A stretch of 64,000 nucleotides of DNA from Bodo saltans (GCA_001460835.1 CYKH01000484.1:21667-85666); one strand, 5' to 3'; counted from the first letter of the stretch, positions 28,201 through 36,950 are shown. Notes: a model not told the origin generated them from the sequence alone. Numbers and translations: made by a program.

Positions 28201-30829
28201 CTATTGTGAAAGCGACATTGCAGGACAATTTCAACTGCGTGGAGTTCTCGCTGTTATCCAGTTATCAAATGGAACTTCACAGCAAGTCATTTTCAATCAA
28301 ACCGCGTTTCCAGGTGTTCCAGTTGTTGCCAGCATTAACACGTCTTTAGTTTCGGACCCGTTTTTTTCAACATCGTCCTCCTGCTCAAACACTGTGGATT
28401 TGTCAAATGGTTACCTTCCGAGCGAGGGTGAGGAAGCATACTTTTTTGTGTGTGTCCTAACAGCAGACCAGACCCTTCGTTTCACAACACCGTTTCCAAG
28501 TGTCCATATTGTTGGCTATACAATCCAGCCAAAATCGTTTGTCGCGGGTAGTCAACAGTCGTTCTCATTGTCTTCGGCAATACCATCGCAAACTGTCATG
28601 AAGGTGAGTGGCACTTCCTCCTGCGCGACCAACGTTTCTGCGGCAATCGCCAATGGACAATCAGGTACCCTTTGGCCACTTGCAACACTTGACGGAATTT
28701 ATTACCTTTGTGCTCAAAGAGGCAGTACTCAAAGTGCTATCGCAACACTCCTTGTTTCACGCTCGCCCCAAAAGCTCACTCAAACACTTTTGATTCCCAA
28801 TGTACCCGTATGCGTCTCTCTGCAAAGCACCTCCACAACATTCAGTTTGATAGACGACTCTGGCTCGATGTACGACACGTTCCGCAACTACTATTCCTCG
28901 AGTAATCGATCCTTTTTCCTTTCCGCTTCAAGCACATTGTGTAGTGAGGGGAGTGGCGTCTTGAGTGCTGCTACTGCAGTGGTAAACATTTCCAGCGTTT
29001 GTCTCAGCACCTCAGGCGCAAGAGTTGGAGTTGAATACCAATTTTGTATTGGAACCCCTTCAGGCTTTGTTCCTCTAGGCAGCGCTACGTTCAACTCTGT
29101 GACAATTCAGCCCACCGTTCTGGTATCAGGAGGCTCGGTTGCACTCTCAGTGAACAATTTGCCTTCAGCAACAATTGCGCTCTCACCATCGACAACTTGC
29201 AGTCCTATTGTCACCTCATCTTTTACAGCGAACAGTTCTGGCGTCGTACCATTCTTCAATGCCTCGGCGAGTGACAACTCGTTCCTGAACCCAGGTACAT
29301 TCTTTGTTTGCGTGCTTAGTCCGCTTTCAACATGGATTTCTGTGGGGAATGTGAGTGTTGCTGGTGCGTCGTTCTACTCAATTTCAAACAACGTCGCAAT
29401 TCAACAAGTTCCAACGACTTTCGATTTGTTAGATGATTTGACTAGTGATGTCATTCTGGGACTTCGGACTTCGACGAGCTGTGCTCTGACATCTAGCATA
29501 GCGAGTGTGACGACAGTGACTTCAACAAGTATTTCTGTGACTGGAGCCGCTCCCGGCGTTACGTACCTTTGTGCAACAACACCGATCAATAATTCTGTGG
29601 TTGTGGTCGCAGCCATCAATATCATTTCAAGTTTCGCGCAGTTTTCCTCACAGGCTTCGACATGCACTGACATTACTGTTGGCGTGAACGCACCTGGGAC
29701 ATACACTGCCCTCACTCTCATTGCAGCAGACTACTGCTGTGGTGCCACAACTGCGGCTACTTTGTCAACAGCATCATCACCTTCAACATCACAACGCCGG
29801 TTCGTCGTGACAGACACTGACCTTGAAGGGTTTTCTTCACGAACTTCCTTTGCACTTTGCGCTTCAAACGCGACGTCGTGCTACAGCCTTGGTCAAATTT
29901 CGTTTGTATCATCGTCATGTGCTGGAACCCCAACACCGCAAACCCCATCTCCTGGTGGAAACAACGGCAACACTAACGGTAGCAACAGCAATCGGGTGGA
30001 CCTCGTATCATCGACAACCCAAGAATCGTCCAAAAAAATCACTCCAACAATTATTCTCGCCGCAGTATTTCTTCTGCTCTTGGTGATCGTGATCATCATT
30101 GTACTGGTTCAGTGCTGCCTTCGCTCAAGGCGCGTTATCCCGTCTGATGTTGAAGCTGGTAAAACACGAGAAGGTGCTGATGTGGCCGACAACGAATGGA
30201 AACGAACATTTGACTCCATTGTGAATACAAACAAGCGTGGTGCAAGCACAGCAGTGACGCTCAACCAACTGCTTCATGTTCCTATTTCAATGCGTTTAGA
30301 TACTTGCCGCGAAGCACCGATTCCAATTCAACTGCTGGAACTGCAAGAACGAGATGAGAGAGCTGCTCTCGCAGAGATTGAGCGTAATACCTTTTACAAA
30401 TTGATGGATAACATCGAGCGCGAGATGTACGAAATGCGAGAGTACCACGCCGCTGTGGAGAAGACCCGAGTTCTCCAAAACGTATCAGTGCTCCTGCAAG
30501 CTGAGTACATGTCACTTGCTGAGTTTGAAGAAGCAAATCGAACAGCAATCATGGATGATGAAGAAAACAACAGATTAGATGTTGTTGACGTTGAGAAACA
30601 GCACTGGCGCCATCAAGTTGATCTTGAAGGGCAACGCTTGAAGGACACTCTTGAGCGTGATCCATTCTGGAGGAATCGCAGGCGACTGCTTCGAGAGGCT
30701 CACATGAGAGCAATGCAGTCTGTCCAGGCCTCGCCAGCAGCTTTCGACCCAACTCCAAACCGCACTTTGATGGTTGACCAAACAGAGTTAGAATCGCGGT
30801 ACAACAAAGAGCAAGACTTGTATATCTAG
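25211..30829 (+). CDS. Giant repetitive type I membrane protein, probable surface glycoprotein, 1872 aa
   Basis: The first ATG is at 25211 (the open frame begins six bases earlier with GTG). A signal peptide (MVTLLLCIALLAQLCCGQW) is followed by a ~1600-residue ectodomain made of many divergent modules of about 90 residues. Each module has a Ser/Thr-rich strand with a Cys (SLSTSCN, STRSCNG, STSSSC) and a second Cys in a G-x-Y-x-x-C type strand (TYYSCIF, SYFVCVF, FFVCVL). The beta-rich, two-Cys pattern suggests a string of Ig-like or similar beta sandwiches. N-glycosylation sequons are numerous. One transmembrane helix lies near residues 1612-1638, then a Cys-Cys pair and a ~230-residue charged helical cytoplasmic tail ending YNKEQDLYI. 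Large repetitive surface proteins are known in Bodo saltans, but I cannot confirm this one's family. The ligand and function are unknown. Confidence 0.85.
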   Translation: MVTLLLCIALLAQLCCGQWTFSPATPIVNLPFRVTTTVQVSSLFVSTSLSCSDVANGGATTLLSGGSAVFQVLSQNVTTFYFCDSQTYVSLTSIQFEMLTIDPRYAIRNVVTHISFPLFTPNGTMSLREYSDCSGSIGGQQALSSTKTVDVAFSVSGYYFVCLTYFDTVVARSVTTNINSFVVTDPSSFTPQTAITFQTLSFEISGAAPPNARVFFSLSTSCNVTSQGSLQAGGSFGKTVSTRIVLPSGNFTFCVEIPMDSGVYVPSGVLNVGQYFVHPFTAYAGRPTTYTAQFNTQGVSSTVALSTSTSCISPFVVVNSPTNSMVNWTLATGTYYSCIFNVATQSYILASQHTVVASPTVSFLSQAVRALPLSVQSTVSSIILGAAVQTPTIVFNLSGGLATQIVPPTSSTSLTIWVPTSDYQYWYNFGQTSVRNFALVNPPIFVGEPFNFTVDAGLWPQYQIRFASASTCVGGEDMQLPILDKRSVLNISGDRVVCVNGSQFGFQAATVTTVYEIPSVSPLRILANKTSSITVFRVPSGQQVVYGQSCDSWQSSFVSVGAQTTISFLSSAATATSFCSTYAGSANVTLSRLLGSVSSLAVTVRPSVQVVNILSTYVVSVADPSLLSSYSLFVSADCSQSTLSSPLELQNGVFIAKVTPTMVGASLNVCVGNSTQGYFLAAHTSIVSPFDVTYSTALAGLPFQLTVVGTTFQPQQYVVSSTRSCNGTTYATGALTNGTGSTRLPLAQSYFVCVFSDDGATLLEAGGVLIGSFSATSTTLVRLVGNQIGVTTSITGANFFLSTFTNCSGTQYVASPSLSAPVGQYAVCQSLGGFASGSTNLVRVIDQFVASAPPSVRSFVPFNVNISRGDSGARSDISVFLSLTNCSGAPLATFTSSNPSFVTITIPTLAFVRSVLCITTADGYVTSQIAEFSPLPYMSPYTIASTVPVSISSGARQSGFAIVSPTSACGSEWMNAVAIQNSISTVTVPRSTSNVGYYCESDIAGQFQLRGVLAVIQLSNGTSQQVIFNQTAFPGVPVVASINTSLVSDPFFSTSSSCSNTVDLSNGYLPSEGEEAYFFVCVLTADQTLRFTTPFPSVHIVGYTIQPKSFVAGSQQSFSLSSAIPSQTVMKVSGTSSCATNVSAAIANGQSGTLWPLATLDGIYYLCAQRGSTQSAIATLLVSRSPQKLTQTLLIPNVPVCVSLQSTSTTFSLIDDSGSMYDTFRNYYSSSNRSFFLSASSTLCSEGSGVLSAATAVVNISSVCLSTSGARVGVEYQFCIGTPSGFVPLGSATFNSVTIQPTVLVSGGSVALSVNNLPSATIALSPSTTCSPIVTSSFTANSSGVVPFFNASASDNSFLNPGTFFVCVLSPLSTWISVGNVSVAGASFYSISNNVAIQQVPTTFDLLDDLTSDVILGLRTSTSCALTSSIASVTTVTSTSISVTGAAPGVTYLCATTPINNSVVVVAAINIISSFAQFSSQASTCTDITVGVNAPGTYTALTLIAADYCCGATTAATLSTASSPSTSQRRFVVTDTDLEGFSSRTSFALCASNATSCYSLGQISFVSSSCAGTPTPQTPSPGGNNGNTNGSNSNRVDLVSSTTQESSKKITPTIILAAVFLLLLVIVIIIVLVQCCLRSRRVIPSDVEAGKTREGADVADNEWKRTFDSIVNTNKRGASTAVTLNQLLHVPISMRLDTCREAPIPIQLLELQERDERAALAEIERNTFYKLMDNIEREMYEMREYHAAVEKTRVLQNVSVLLQAEYMSLAEFEEANRTAIMDDEENNRLDVVDVEKQHWRHQVDLEGQRLKDTLERDPFWRNRRRLLREAHMRAMQSVQASPAAFDPTPNRTLMVDQTELESRYNKEQDLYI
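25481..25549. repeat. Second copy of the gap-edge 69-bp repeat
   Basis: Lies in frame within the first modules of the large surface protein, where it encodes normal ectodomain sequence. The copy at the gap edge is followed instead by that gene's 5' leader, so this is the authentic location. Confidence 0.85.
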
Positions 30830-30980
30830 AACAATACGTGTGTGTTTGAGTAGAGTGTTGATTCATACCCCTTAGAATTGAAACTGTACTTCGCGCTATT
30901 AATGCACCGTAATCTTATGAGAGAAAATCAAATCGTTTTCCTTCACTGCTTGCTATCACAGAGAAGAGAAGAGAAGAGCA

Positions 30981-32192
30981 ATGGCGGCACGTTACGATGT
31001 TGCCGTTCAGGATTACAACCGTTATTTGGTCGCTTCTCTGGAAAAGTGCGACTCAGAAAAGGAAGTGATCGTATCGAAAATTGATGCTCTGGCCCATAGC
31101 CAAGATGAGCTAAGGGGTATCCGAGACACTGTGTCTCGGCAGTCCACTGAGATTCTGAAGCTACAGCAGGATTCGTCAGAAACAAGATTGATGCTTCAAG
31201 AGGAGCGTGAAAAAGTTGCGAGACTGATGAACGAAAATGCAGTTCTTGCTGCACAGGGTGATGATGATCGCTCTAAAATTGCTAGTCTTATTCGTATGCG
31301 CAGGAATGAAATGATGCAAGACGATGCAGCAAACCAGGCACAAAAATTTCCGATGCGTGTGAGCATCATGCGCCCAGGAACGGCCTCCAATCCGAAGCGC
31401 GGCGAGCCCCACTCTATGAGTCTGCGAAGCGTCGTAACAGAATACGCAGGATCAAACCACGTGCATGTAGACGTGAAATCATCACCAGCTGAGATCGATG
31501 CGATTGTCCATCAACCGCCTCCATCTTCGACGCTTGTATCTGCATTATCCCGCGAAATTGAAGGCCTAAAGCAACAGCTCGACAATCAGCGGCGTGCCTA
31601 CGAGCACGAGCGCGCTATTCGGGTTTGCGAGGAACGCGATCGTCATCAAGCTCAAGAGGAGACACTTCGTCGTTACGCAGCAACGATAGATCACCTTCAA
31701 GCGCTTCAAAACGAAACCACAAAAGAGTTCGTGACATTCCGTCATCATTCTCAGATTTCTGAACGCGGGCTTCAGGGTGAACTTGAGAAGCACCGTCAAT
31801 CTGCCGAGGACGCTCGCAGAGCATTGGTGAAAGAGCGCAGTGCTCAGACTGCTGGCATCCAGATGGCAATTCAAAATTCTGACACGCGCCATCATGATGT
31901 GATTTCATCCCTCCGAGCAGATATTGATGACAGAACAGCAAGCTTCCGTCGAGAGAAAGACGCACTTATGGCGCAACTGAGCGATTTTGAAGAAGAGTGT
32001 CGCAACCTTCGCGCAAAGGTTCAAAAGGAACGTACTCAGAAAAAGCGCCTTATTGAGCAACAGAAATTAGAGAACGAAGGTCTCCACACGGAGATCAATT
32101 TGATGAAGCAACACCTCCGAGCTGTGGAAAAGAAAATCTACTTTACACAAGTTCGAGGAAACCAGCAACAGCAACAACAATTACAATTTTAG
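30981..32192 (+). CDS. CCDC77-like coiled-coil protein, 403 aa
   Basis: Almost entirely coiled coil, with a disordered break at about residues 120-190. Several stretches follow human CCDC77 in order: LQEEREKVARLMNENAVL plus DDRSKIASLI (human pattern QEREHVLRLYSENDRL and a following KIQHLL), the NETTKEFVTFR segment (STKDFLQLR), and the C-terminal LENEGLHTEINLMKQHLRAVEKKIY segment. CCDC77 is a centriole/basal-body protein restricted mostly to ciliated organisms. The comparison is from memory and coiled coils align easily, so confidence is moderate. The C-terminus ends in a poly-Gln run encoded by CAG/CAA codons. The ATG at 30981 follows a purine-rich GAGAAGAGAAG leader. Confidence 0.62.
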   Translation: MAARYDVAVQDYNRYLVASLEKCDSEKEVIVSKIDALAHSQDELRGIRDTVSRQSTEILKLQQDSSETRLMLQEEREKVARLMNENAVLAAQGDDDRSKIASLIRMRRNEMMQDDAANQAQKFPMRVSIMRPGTASNPKRGEPHSMSLRSVVTEYAGSNHVHVDVKSSPAEIDAIVHQPPPSSTLVSALSREIEGLKQQLDNQRRAYEHERAIRVCEERDRHQAQEETLRRYAATIDHLQALQNETTKEFVTFRHHSQISERGLQGELEKHRQSAEDARRALVKERSAQTAGIQMAIQNSDTRHHDVISSLRADIDDRTASFRREKDALMAQLSDFEEECRNLRAKVQKERTQKKRLIEQQKLENEGLHTEINLMKQHLRAVEKKIYFTQVRGNQQQQQQLQF

Positions 32193-32305
32193 AGGCTCGC
32201 CATAGACAAACTACAGTGCGCGAGCATTTTCAGATAGAAATTACAAACCATATTTCAATGGATGACTTTCGGCTCTTCGTTATTTTCTGTGCAATTTTGT
32301 TCGTA

Positions 32306-32332
32306 TTTTCTCACCATACTCTCCATTAACAG
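32306..32332 (+). promoter_or_regulatory. Candidate spliced-leader acceptor for the FYVE gene
   Basis: Pyrimidine-rich stretch (TATTTTCTCACCATACTCTCC) followed by the first AG at 32331-32332, 12 bases before the ATG at 32344. Confidence 0.45.
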
Positions 32333-32343
32333 TCGGAGGTGCA

Positions 32344-33132
32344 ATGGCGGTTCATTGGACACCAGATGACCAAGTGCTTGCATGTGAAAGCTGCGATGCT
32401 ACTTTCGGAGTCTTTCGCAGACGGCACCACTGCCGTCGATGTGGTGGTGTTTTCTGTGATAAGTGCTCTTCGGAAAAAGCACGGGGTCTACCAGGCTATG
32501 AAGAAACTCTCCAACGCATTTGTGGAGCGTGCAAACAGGCACTTCAGGCAATGAGAGAAGTAGGAAAAAAGCGCCCAAGAGAGCGCCGAGTGTGCATTTT
32601 AGGGTCGCCAGGGAACGGCGAGCTGTCACTCCTTCATTATTTATGTCCTGATGCATCGACAAGTCATGACACTCAAAAAGTTATCACGTTTGGGAGGACA
32701 AGACAAATGTCTCTTCGCACTGGGGGCGAGTTCGAGTATATTTTCTCCGTTGTTGACACAGGCCCAACAGGCTGCGAAATGTTCCAGCCGCAATACACAA
32801 TTGGCACGCACGCCTACATTTTTATGTTCAACGTGACAGATAGAAACAGCTTCTTAGCGCTGCTCCCGTTGAGAGATCGGGTACTTGAGTGCGGTGGGAT
32901 GGAGAAGGCTATGATCCTTGTGGGCAACAAGCCTGTGGGGTTTGGTGCTGTGGGGTCCACCACCAATGGGCCACAATTGGACCGCCAGGTGACAGTAGAT
33001 GAGGTTTCGTCATTGGGTCATCGCTGGGGTGTTCCACATCTAGAGTTGTCCTCCAGTAAACAACGTCAAGTCGATGAGTTGAAAAATACGCTCCTGCGGC
33101 TTGTTGCGGAGCGGGACCACCTCTCTGGGTAG
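32344..33132 (+). CDS. FYVE zinc finger fused to a degenerate small-GTPase-like domain, 262 aa
   Basis: Residues 1-68 are a FYVE finger: WxxD (W5-D8), the basic patch RRRHHCRRCGG (25-35), RIC near 58-60, and zinc ligands C14, C17, C30, C33, C38, C41, C60 and C63. It should bind PI(3)P on endosomes. Residues about 82-255 follow a Ras/Rab-like layout: strand RVCILG, P-loop GSPGNGELS, a switch-like FSVVDTGPTG, AYIFMFNVTDRNSF, and the guanine-specificity region LVGNKPVG with a final SSSK. The P-loop Lys is replaced by Glu and the NKxD Asp by Gly, so nucleotide binding is probably lost. There is no C-terminal prenylation Cys. An endosomal scaffold role is inference. This domain pair is not one I know as common. 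Confidence 0.82.
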   Translation: MAVHWTPDDQVLACESCDATFGVFRRRHHCRRCGGVFCDKCSSEKARGLPGYEETLQRICGACKQALQAMREVGKKRPRERRVCILGSPGNGELSLLHYLCPDASTSHDTQKVITFGRTRQMSLRTGGEFEYIFSVVDTGPTGCEMFQPQYTIGTHAYIFMFNVTDRNSFLALLPLRDRVLECGGMEKAMILVGNKPVGFGAVGSTTNGPQLDRQVTVDEVSSLGHRWGVPHLELSSSKQRQVDELKNTLLRLVAERDHLSG

Positions 33133-33143
33133 TCATGAGTGTA

Positions 33144-34733
33144 ATCTACGATCGCGACCCAAGTTTTATTTTATGTGGTTGTTGCTTTCGAAATCTATTT
33201 GTGACTCGCTTTCCAACCCGGTAGTGACTCAGACGCACAACAACTCAGCGACAGCATCACCATCTCCAAGCGCCCGCATGTTGTCGCTGAGCAGGACAAT
33301 GCGATTGACGTGCACGCCTACGCCCCGGCGCACGGTGACTTCTGACATTGGTTCTGAATCTCCTACGCAAATCAATAGCAGCACGCAAAGCGCCTTGAGC
33401 GCCACATCTTCAGGAACTCGATCATGTGGGTTACCGCCGATCGTAACGTTCATGACTGCGAGGTCAACAAACTCGGTGCTTGGTGGTGGAACAACAAGCG
33501 CAACGATTGGGATAGCAGACCTGTTGGCCCAGCCCACTGTGTTGCTATGGTTGTCATTTATCACTGACTCACCAGAGTCATGGAGCGTTGCGCCTCGTCA
33601 AGGATCAAGCGGTGCTGCTGTGGGGAGTTCAGTGGACGTGGTACATGTGACAAACGTGAGCCACATGCCAACCTTTGCTGCCGCGCGACGTTCATTGGGG
33701 GAGGAAGTATGGCGACTAAGTGTGGCAGCACCTACCGGCGGATGGGCGGTCACAAGTGCATCGCAGTATGTATCACAGCGATTAAGTGTCGGAGTGTCGC
33801 TGCTGCTAACGGAGGTCGAGGCGACTCATTCGAGTACGGTGTAGTGGTGACGGCAGTGGGCAACCAACTACCGTACTCTGGTGTGTACAGTGTAGGTGTC
33901 ACTTTTGGACAGTCGATGGCGCAGCTTGCGTCAGGGACCGTGGTGCCCACGTCACTTTCAACAATGCGGGCGCTTGCTCGGCTGGCTTCGTGTGGAACGA
34001 CGAATTCTGGGTCAGTGTCGCAACGGCCCTGGTTGTGCTGCCTGGTGTTGGCTGTCGCTTTGCTGCTTGCCTGATTGCATTATTTTACCTTGCACAGACG
34101 CTAGTATTCCTGTGGCTGCGACCGTACTCCTCGGCGATGATGCAACTGTATTCTGCCGTGACGAATGTGCTCACGGTGCTTGCGACGGTTGCGTTGATGG
34201 TGGACATCTTTGAGTGGGAGCTTGTGTACAGCGTGCGCCTCTCGGTTGCATTTCAATTGATGCTTCTTGGGGTGTCGATAGCGAAAGGGATTATCGATGC
34301 AGTTGAATTTGCTGTTGGATCGCGTCGGCTCTGGCAATGGATTGTTTCACGTCACGAAGAGCTGATGGATGCAGTGAGAGACCAGCGCTATGCGAAGTTG
34401 GTCGTGCATTACCACGAGGACGACGTTGTATCAGACGACGGCGGTGATGCATTGATGGTTTCTCTCACGGAGGGCCCTCCAAAAACGCCGTTGCTACTGC
34501 TGAAGTGTGCATCATCGTCAAACGTATTCCAGCAAAGTACCGCTGTTGAGGAGGAAAACATCCCCTCCAGCACACCCTCAACGCCAGGAGTACTTCTGCA
34601 AGGATACGGCTCCTTTATGAGAGATACTGGGTATGTTGATGCCATTTTTCTATGCCATCGCTACGATCTGCTCGTCAAGCCCAACTTTTTAAGTGGGAAG
34701 ACTGAGACCGTGTTGTCCGACGTATCATCATAG
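33144..34733 (+). pseudogene. Probable broken gene for a multi-TM protein (frame changes)
   Basis: Protein-like sequence shifts between three plus-strand frames: a Ser/Thr-rich stretch from about 33144 to 33844, a GVYSVGVTFGQSMAQL stretch in another frame around 33840-33960, and then a longer frame to the stop at 34731-34733. The last part (from about 33960) reads VTFNNAG...WNDEFW followed by several transmembrane helices (FAACLIALFYLAQTLVFLWL, VLTVLATVALMV, VAFQLMLLGVSIAKG) and a ~150-residue cytoplasmic tail. This looks like the C-terminal end of a larger multi-TM surface protein, 5'-truncated and frameshifted. Sequencing errors could explain some shifts. The C-terminal frame alone (33990-34733) might still be expressed as a small membrane protein. 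Confidence 0.45.
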
Positions 34734-34761
34734 CCTTACGTGCACATTTTCAATTTAATTT

Positions 34762-34801
34762 TCTCGGCCCCCTTTTTATCCCCCAAAACACGCACACACA
34801 G
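34762..34801 (+). promoter_or_regulatory. Candidate spliced-leader acceptor for PSMB3
   Basis: Pyrimidine-rich TTCTCGGCCCCCTTTTTATC, then the first AG at 34800-34801, ten bases before the ATG at 34812. This supports the shorter start. Confidence 0.5.
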
Positions 34802-34811
34802 AATTATCACC

Positions 34812-35426
34812 ATGTCTATCCTAGAGCTGAACGGTGGCGCATGTGTCGCCATGGCTGGGAAAGAGTGCTTTGTGATTGCGTCTGATAACCGCCTCGGGGA
34901 GCAGTTTAAGACCATCTCGATGGAGGTTCCCAAGCTTCATGTGATCAACAACAACGTGGTTCTCGGACTGACGGGCTTCCGCTCAGATCAGCAAACGTTC
35001 GCCAACAATCTTGAGTTCCGCACCAAGATGTACAAGCTAGAGGAGGAAAGGGAAATTAGTGGCAAAGCACTCACTGGACTCGTCGCATCGTTGCTGTACG
35101 AAGCTCGCTTTGGACCCTGGTTCGTGGAGCCCGTCATTGGCAGCATTGACAAGAACGGCAAGGTGTACCTGTGTGCAATGGATCTGATTGGCGCTCCTTG
35201 CGAGCCAGAAGATTACGTTTGCACTGGAACCTGCTCTGAAGCTCTCCATGGCATGTGCGAATCATTGTGGCGACCCAACCTCGAGCCCGAGGAGTTGTTT
35301 GAAATCGTGGCTCAGGCGTTGCTTTCGTCGTGCGATCGCGATTGCCTCTCTGGCTACGGTGCCACCGTTATGATTGTCACAAAGGACAAGATCACCACTC
35401 GCTTGGTGAAGGGCCGAAAAGACTAG
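34812..35426 (+). CDS. PSMB3: 20S proteasome subunit beta-3, 204 aa
   Basis: Non-catalytic beta-ring subunit of the 20S proteasome. The ATG at 34812 begins MSILELNGGACVAMAGKEC, the classical beta-3 N-terminus (SI..YNGGA..AM.GK..). Conserved segments VIASDNRLGEQ, VLGLTGFRSDQQT and FEPVI-like FVEPVIGSI, and DCLSGYGATVMIV near the end, all fit PSMB3. The N-terminus has no propeptide and no catalytic Thr1, as expected for an inactive beta subunit. Length is the family norm (~205). The open frame extends upstream only from a non-ATG codon. Codon use is more GC-ended than in neighbouring genes, as expected for an abundant protein. Confidence 0.95.
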   Translation: MSILELNGGACVAMAGKECFVIASDNRLGEQFKTISMEVPKLHVINNNVVLGLTGFRSDQQTFANNLEFRTKMYKLEEEREISGKALTGLVASLLYEARFGPWFVEPVIGSIDKNGKVYLCAMDLIGAPCEPEDYVCTGTCSEALHGMCESLWRPNLEPEELFEIVAQALLSSCDRDCLSGYGATVMIVTKDKITTRLVKGRKD

Positions 35427-35604
35427 CGCACAATACCTCGCTCGGCGTGACCTATTCTATTTTTATGCTTGGACGACGAATCAACAACAGCAACAACAAA
35501 AAACCCCCAACATTCCATAATAAAACCCCACTGAAATTGTTGACTTGACTCACGCTGGTAGTTAGCTCTTGTTAAGTTGTCGTAAATAGAGATCAAGGTG
35601 ACAC

Positions 35605-36024
35605 ATGTCCGTAGCCGTAGCCAATCAGGAGGGATCAAGGACCCATGAGGCTAAGATGCTTTTCTGTGGGCATTGCAACAACCTGCTCTACCCTGAAAGC
35701 AATGAAGAGAGACGGATGCTGTATCGGTGCGCTTGCTGCCGCAGAATCGAGGACCACGATGACAACATCACCGTCTACGTTGTGAACGGCGGTGGTGGTG
35801 GCCAGTCAACGAGGCCAGAGGAACAGCGTCTGCTCGCTGAGTTTGCGAGTGATCCCACTGCCCAGCGTGATCCGAATAAGAAGTGCGTTAACTGCGCAAG
35901 GACGGACGTGGCGTGTTTCGTGAATCCGCTCGCACAACCCACGGAGGATATGACGTTATACTTCGCTTGCGCCGATTGCAAGCACGTGTGGAAAAATGAG
36001 GTCGCTGAAACTAAGCGCAGGTAA
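35605..36024 (+). CDS. RPB9: RNA polymerase II subunit RPB9, 139 aa
   Basis: Small zinc-ribbon subunit of Pol II that promotes transcript cleavage and fidelity. The N-terminal ribbon has C21-x2-C24 and C42-x2-C45, with the family pattern FCGHCNNLLYPE and LYRCACC. The C-terminal ribbon has C94-x2-C97 and C122-x2-C125, with MTLYFACADCKHVW, which resembles the TFIIS-like ribbon. A 15-residue Gly-rich stretch and an N-terminal extension make it slightly longer than yeast RPB9 (122). The ATG at 35605 is the only start ahead of the first ribbon with an in-frame stop not far upstream. RPA12 and RPC11 share this fold, but the first-ribbon sequence favours RPB9. Confidence 0.88.
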   Translation: MSVAVANQEGSRTHEAKMLFCGHCNNLLYPESNEERRMLYRCACCRRIEDHDDNITVYVVNGGGGGQSTRPEEQRLLAEFASDPTAQRDPNKKCVNCARTDVACFVNPLAQPTEDMTLYFACADCKHVWKNEVAETKRR

Positions 36025-36169
36025 GCGGAGGAGGACATTCGAGTGCGTGAGTGTGTCGTTGTAATTCCCCCTTCATTCCCTGATGAAATTTTCACTCCGT
36101 CGTAGATGCAACACAACTTTCTTCAACTTGTTTCACACTACAAAGGAAAAGAGAGAGAAAGTAGGCACC

Positions 36170-36745
36170 ATGAAGCTGTGCGGAAGGAACATTCCTTTTG
36201 CTCTTGTGTTTCTTTTTTTCCACGGCGTACTGTGCGTCTTGATTGTGATGAACTACTCCTTCTGGATGCGGTTCCAAGACGACAATATCGTCGGTGAAAT
36301 GATCCGCCAAGCGTACCTTGCATTTTCTATCATTGGGTTCGCATCGTACGTGTTTGGTGCAGGTCCTCTGTTCTTCTACGCGTACAAGTACGCATCGAAC
36401 CAAAAGTCCGGCGCGGTGAAATTGCGACTTGGCATTGCGGTGATTTACTTTTTCTCGTCGCTGCCTATTTTTGTCCTCGAAGTGGCGATTGCATACAGTA
36501 ACCAGACCATTGTGAACGTCCTAGATGGCATGGTACTGGTGCTGACGCTTATCGCATGGTCTTTCGGCTCGGTGGTAGTGTGGTTCATTTACATGTGGGA
36601 AGTTGCGCGGTTCCTACAAAGCCAGACCGGTGCTAGCAGGCAAGTGATGTTCAACCCAAGGTACAACCCACAAGGTGAGGTGGCCCCTCCGTATCTCACT
36701 GCTGTGGCGAATAGGTTCCACCCTGGCCAACCTGCTGTGGTGTAG
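36170..36745 (+). CDS. Unknown four-TM membrane protein, 191 aa
   Basis: I do not recognise the family. The ATG at 36170 opens with MKLCGRNIPF immediately before the first helix. A longer frame from the ATG at 36083 would add 29 charged residues ahead of a pyrimidine-poor region. Four hydrophobic segments are clear: around IPFALVFLFFHGVLCVLIVM, AYLAFSIIGFASYVFGAG, LGIAVIYFFSSLPIFVLEVA and MVLVLTLIAWSFGSVVVWFI. The C-terminal ~35 residues are Pro/Gln-rich and presumably cytosolic, with PRYNPQGEVAPPY. Small tetraspan proteins of this size occur in kinetoplastids, but I can assign no function. Confidence 0.72.
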   Translation: MKLCGRNIPFALVFLFFHGVLCVLIVMNYSFWMRFQDDNIVGEMIRQAYLAFSIIGFASYVFGAGPLFFYAYKYASNQKSGAVKLRLGIAVIYFFSSLPIFVLEVAIAYSNQTIVNVLDGMVLVLTLIAWSFGSVVVWFIYMWEVARFLQSQTGASRQVMFNPRYNPQGEVAPPYLTAVANRFHPGQPAVV

Positions 36746-36929
36746 TATGACAACACATCACTACTCACTCAACATGAGATTTTGCCCCCTAGAATTAGAC
36801 AGTTTAGACCAAGAAAAAACGAGATGGGGGAAAAATATCAAAGAAACAGTGCTTGCTTGTACACTTTGCGACATTTAAAGATGTTACCTAGATGAACGGA
36901 TGATCGTGGAGGTAGTGACTCTGATGACG

Positions 36930-36950
36930 CTCTTTTTTTTTCATTTGCAG
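36930..36950 (+). promoter_or_regulatory. Candidate spliced-leader acceptor for the PanK fusion
   Basis: A textbook pyrimidine tract (CTCTTTTTTTTTCATTTGCAG) with the AG at 36949-36950, 30 bases before the ATG at 36981. Confidence 0.6.

Noticed and set aside
33229-33564. 111-codon minus-strand open frame inside the broken gene region
   Set aside because: The translation has some hydrophobic stretches, but it is opposite to the cluster direction and to the TM-rich end just downstream, and has no family pattern I know.
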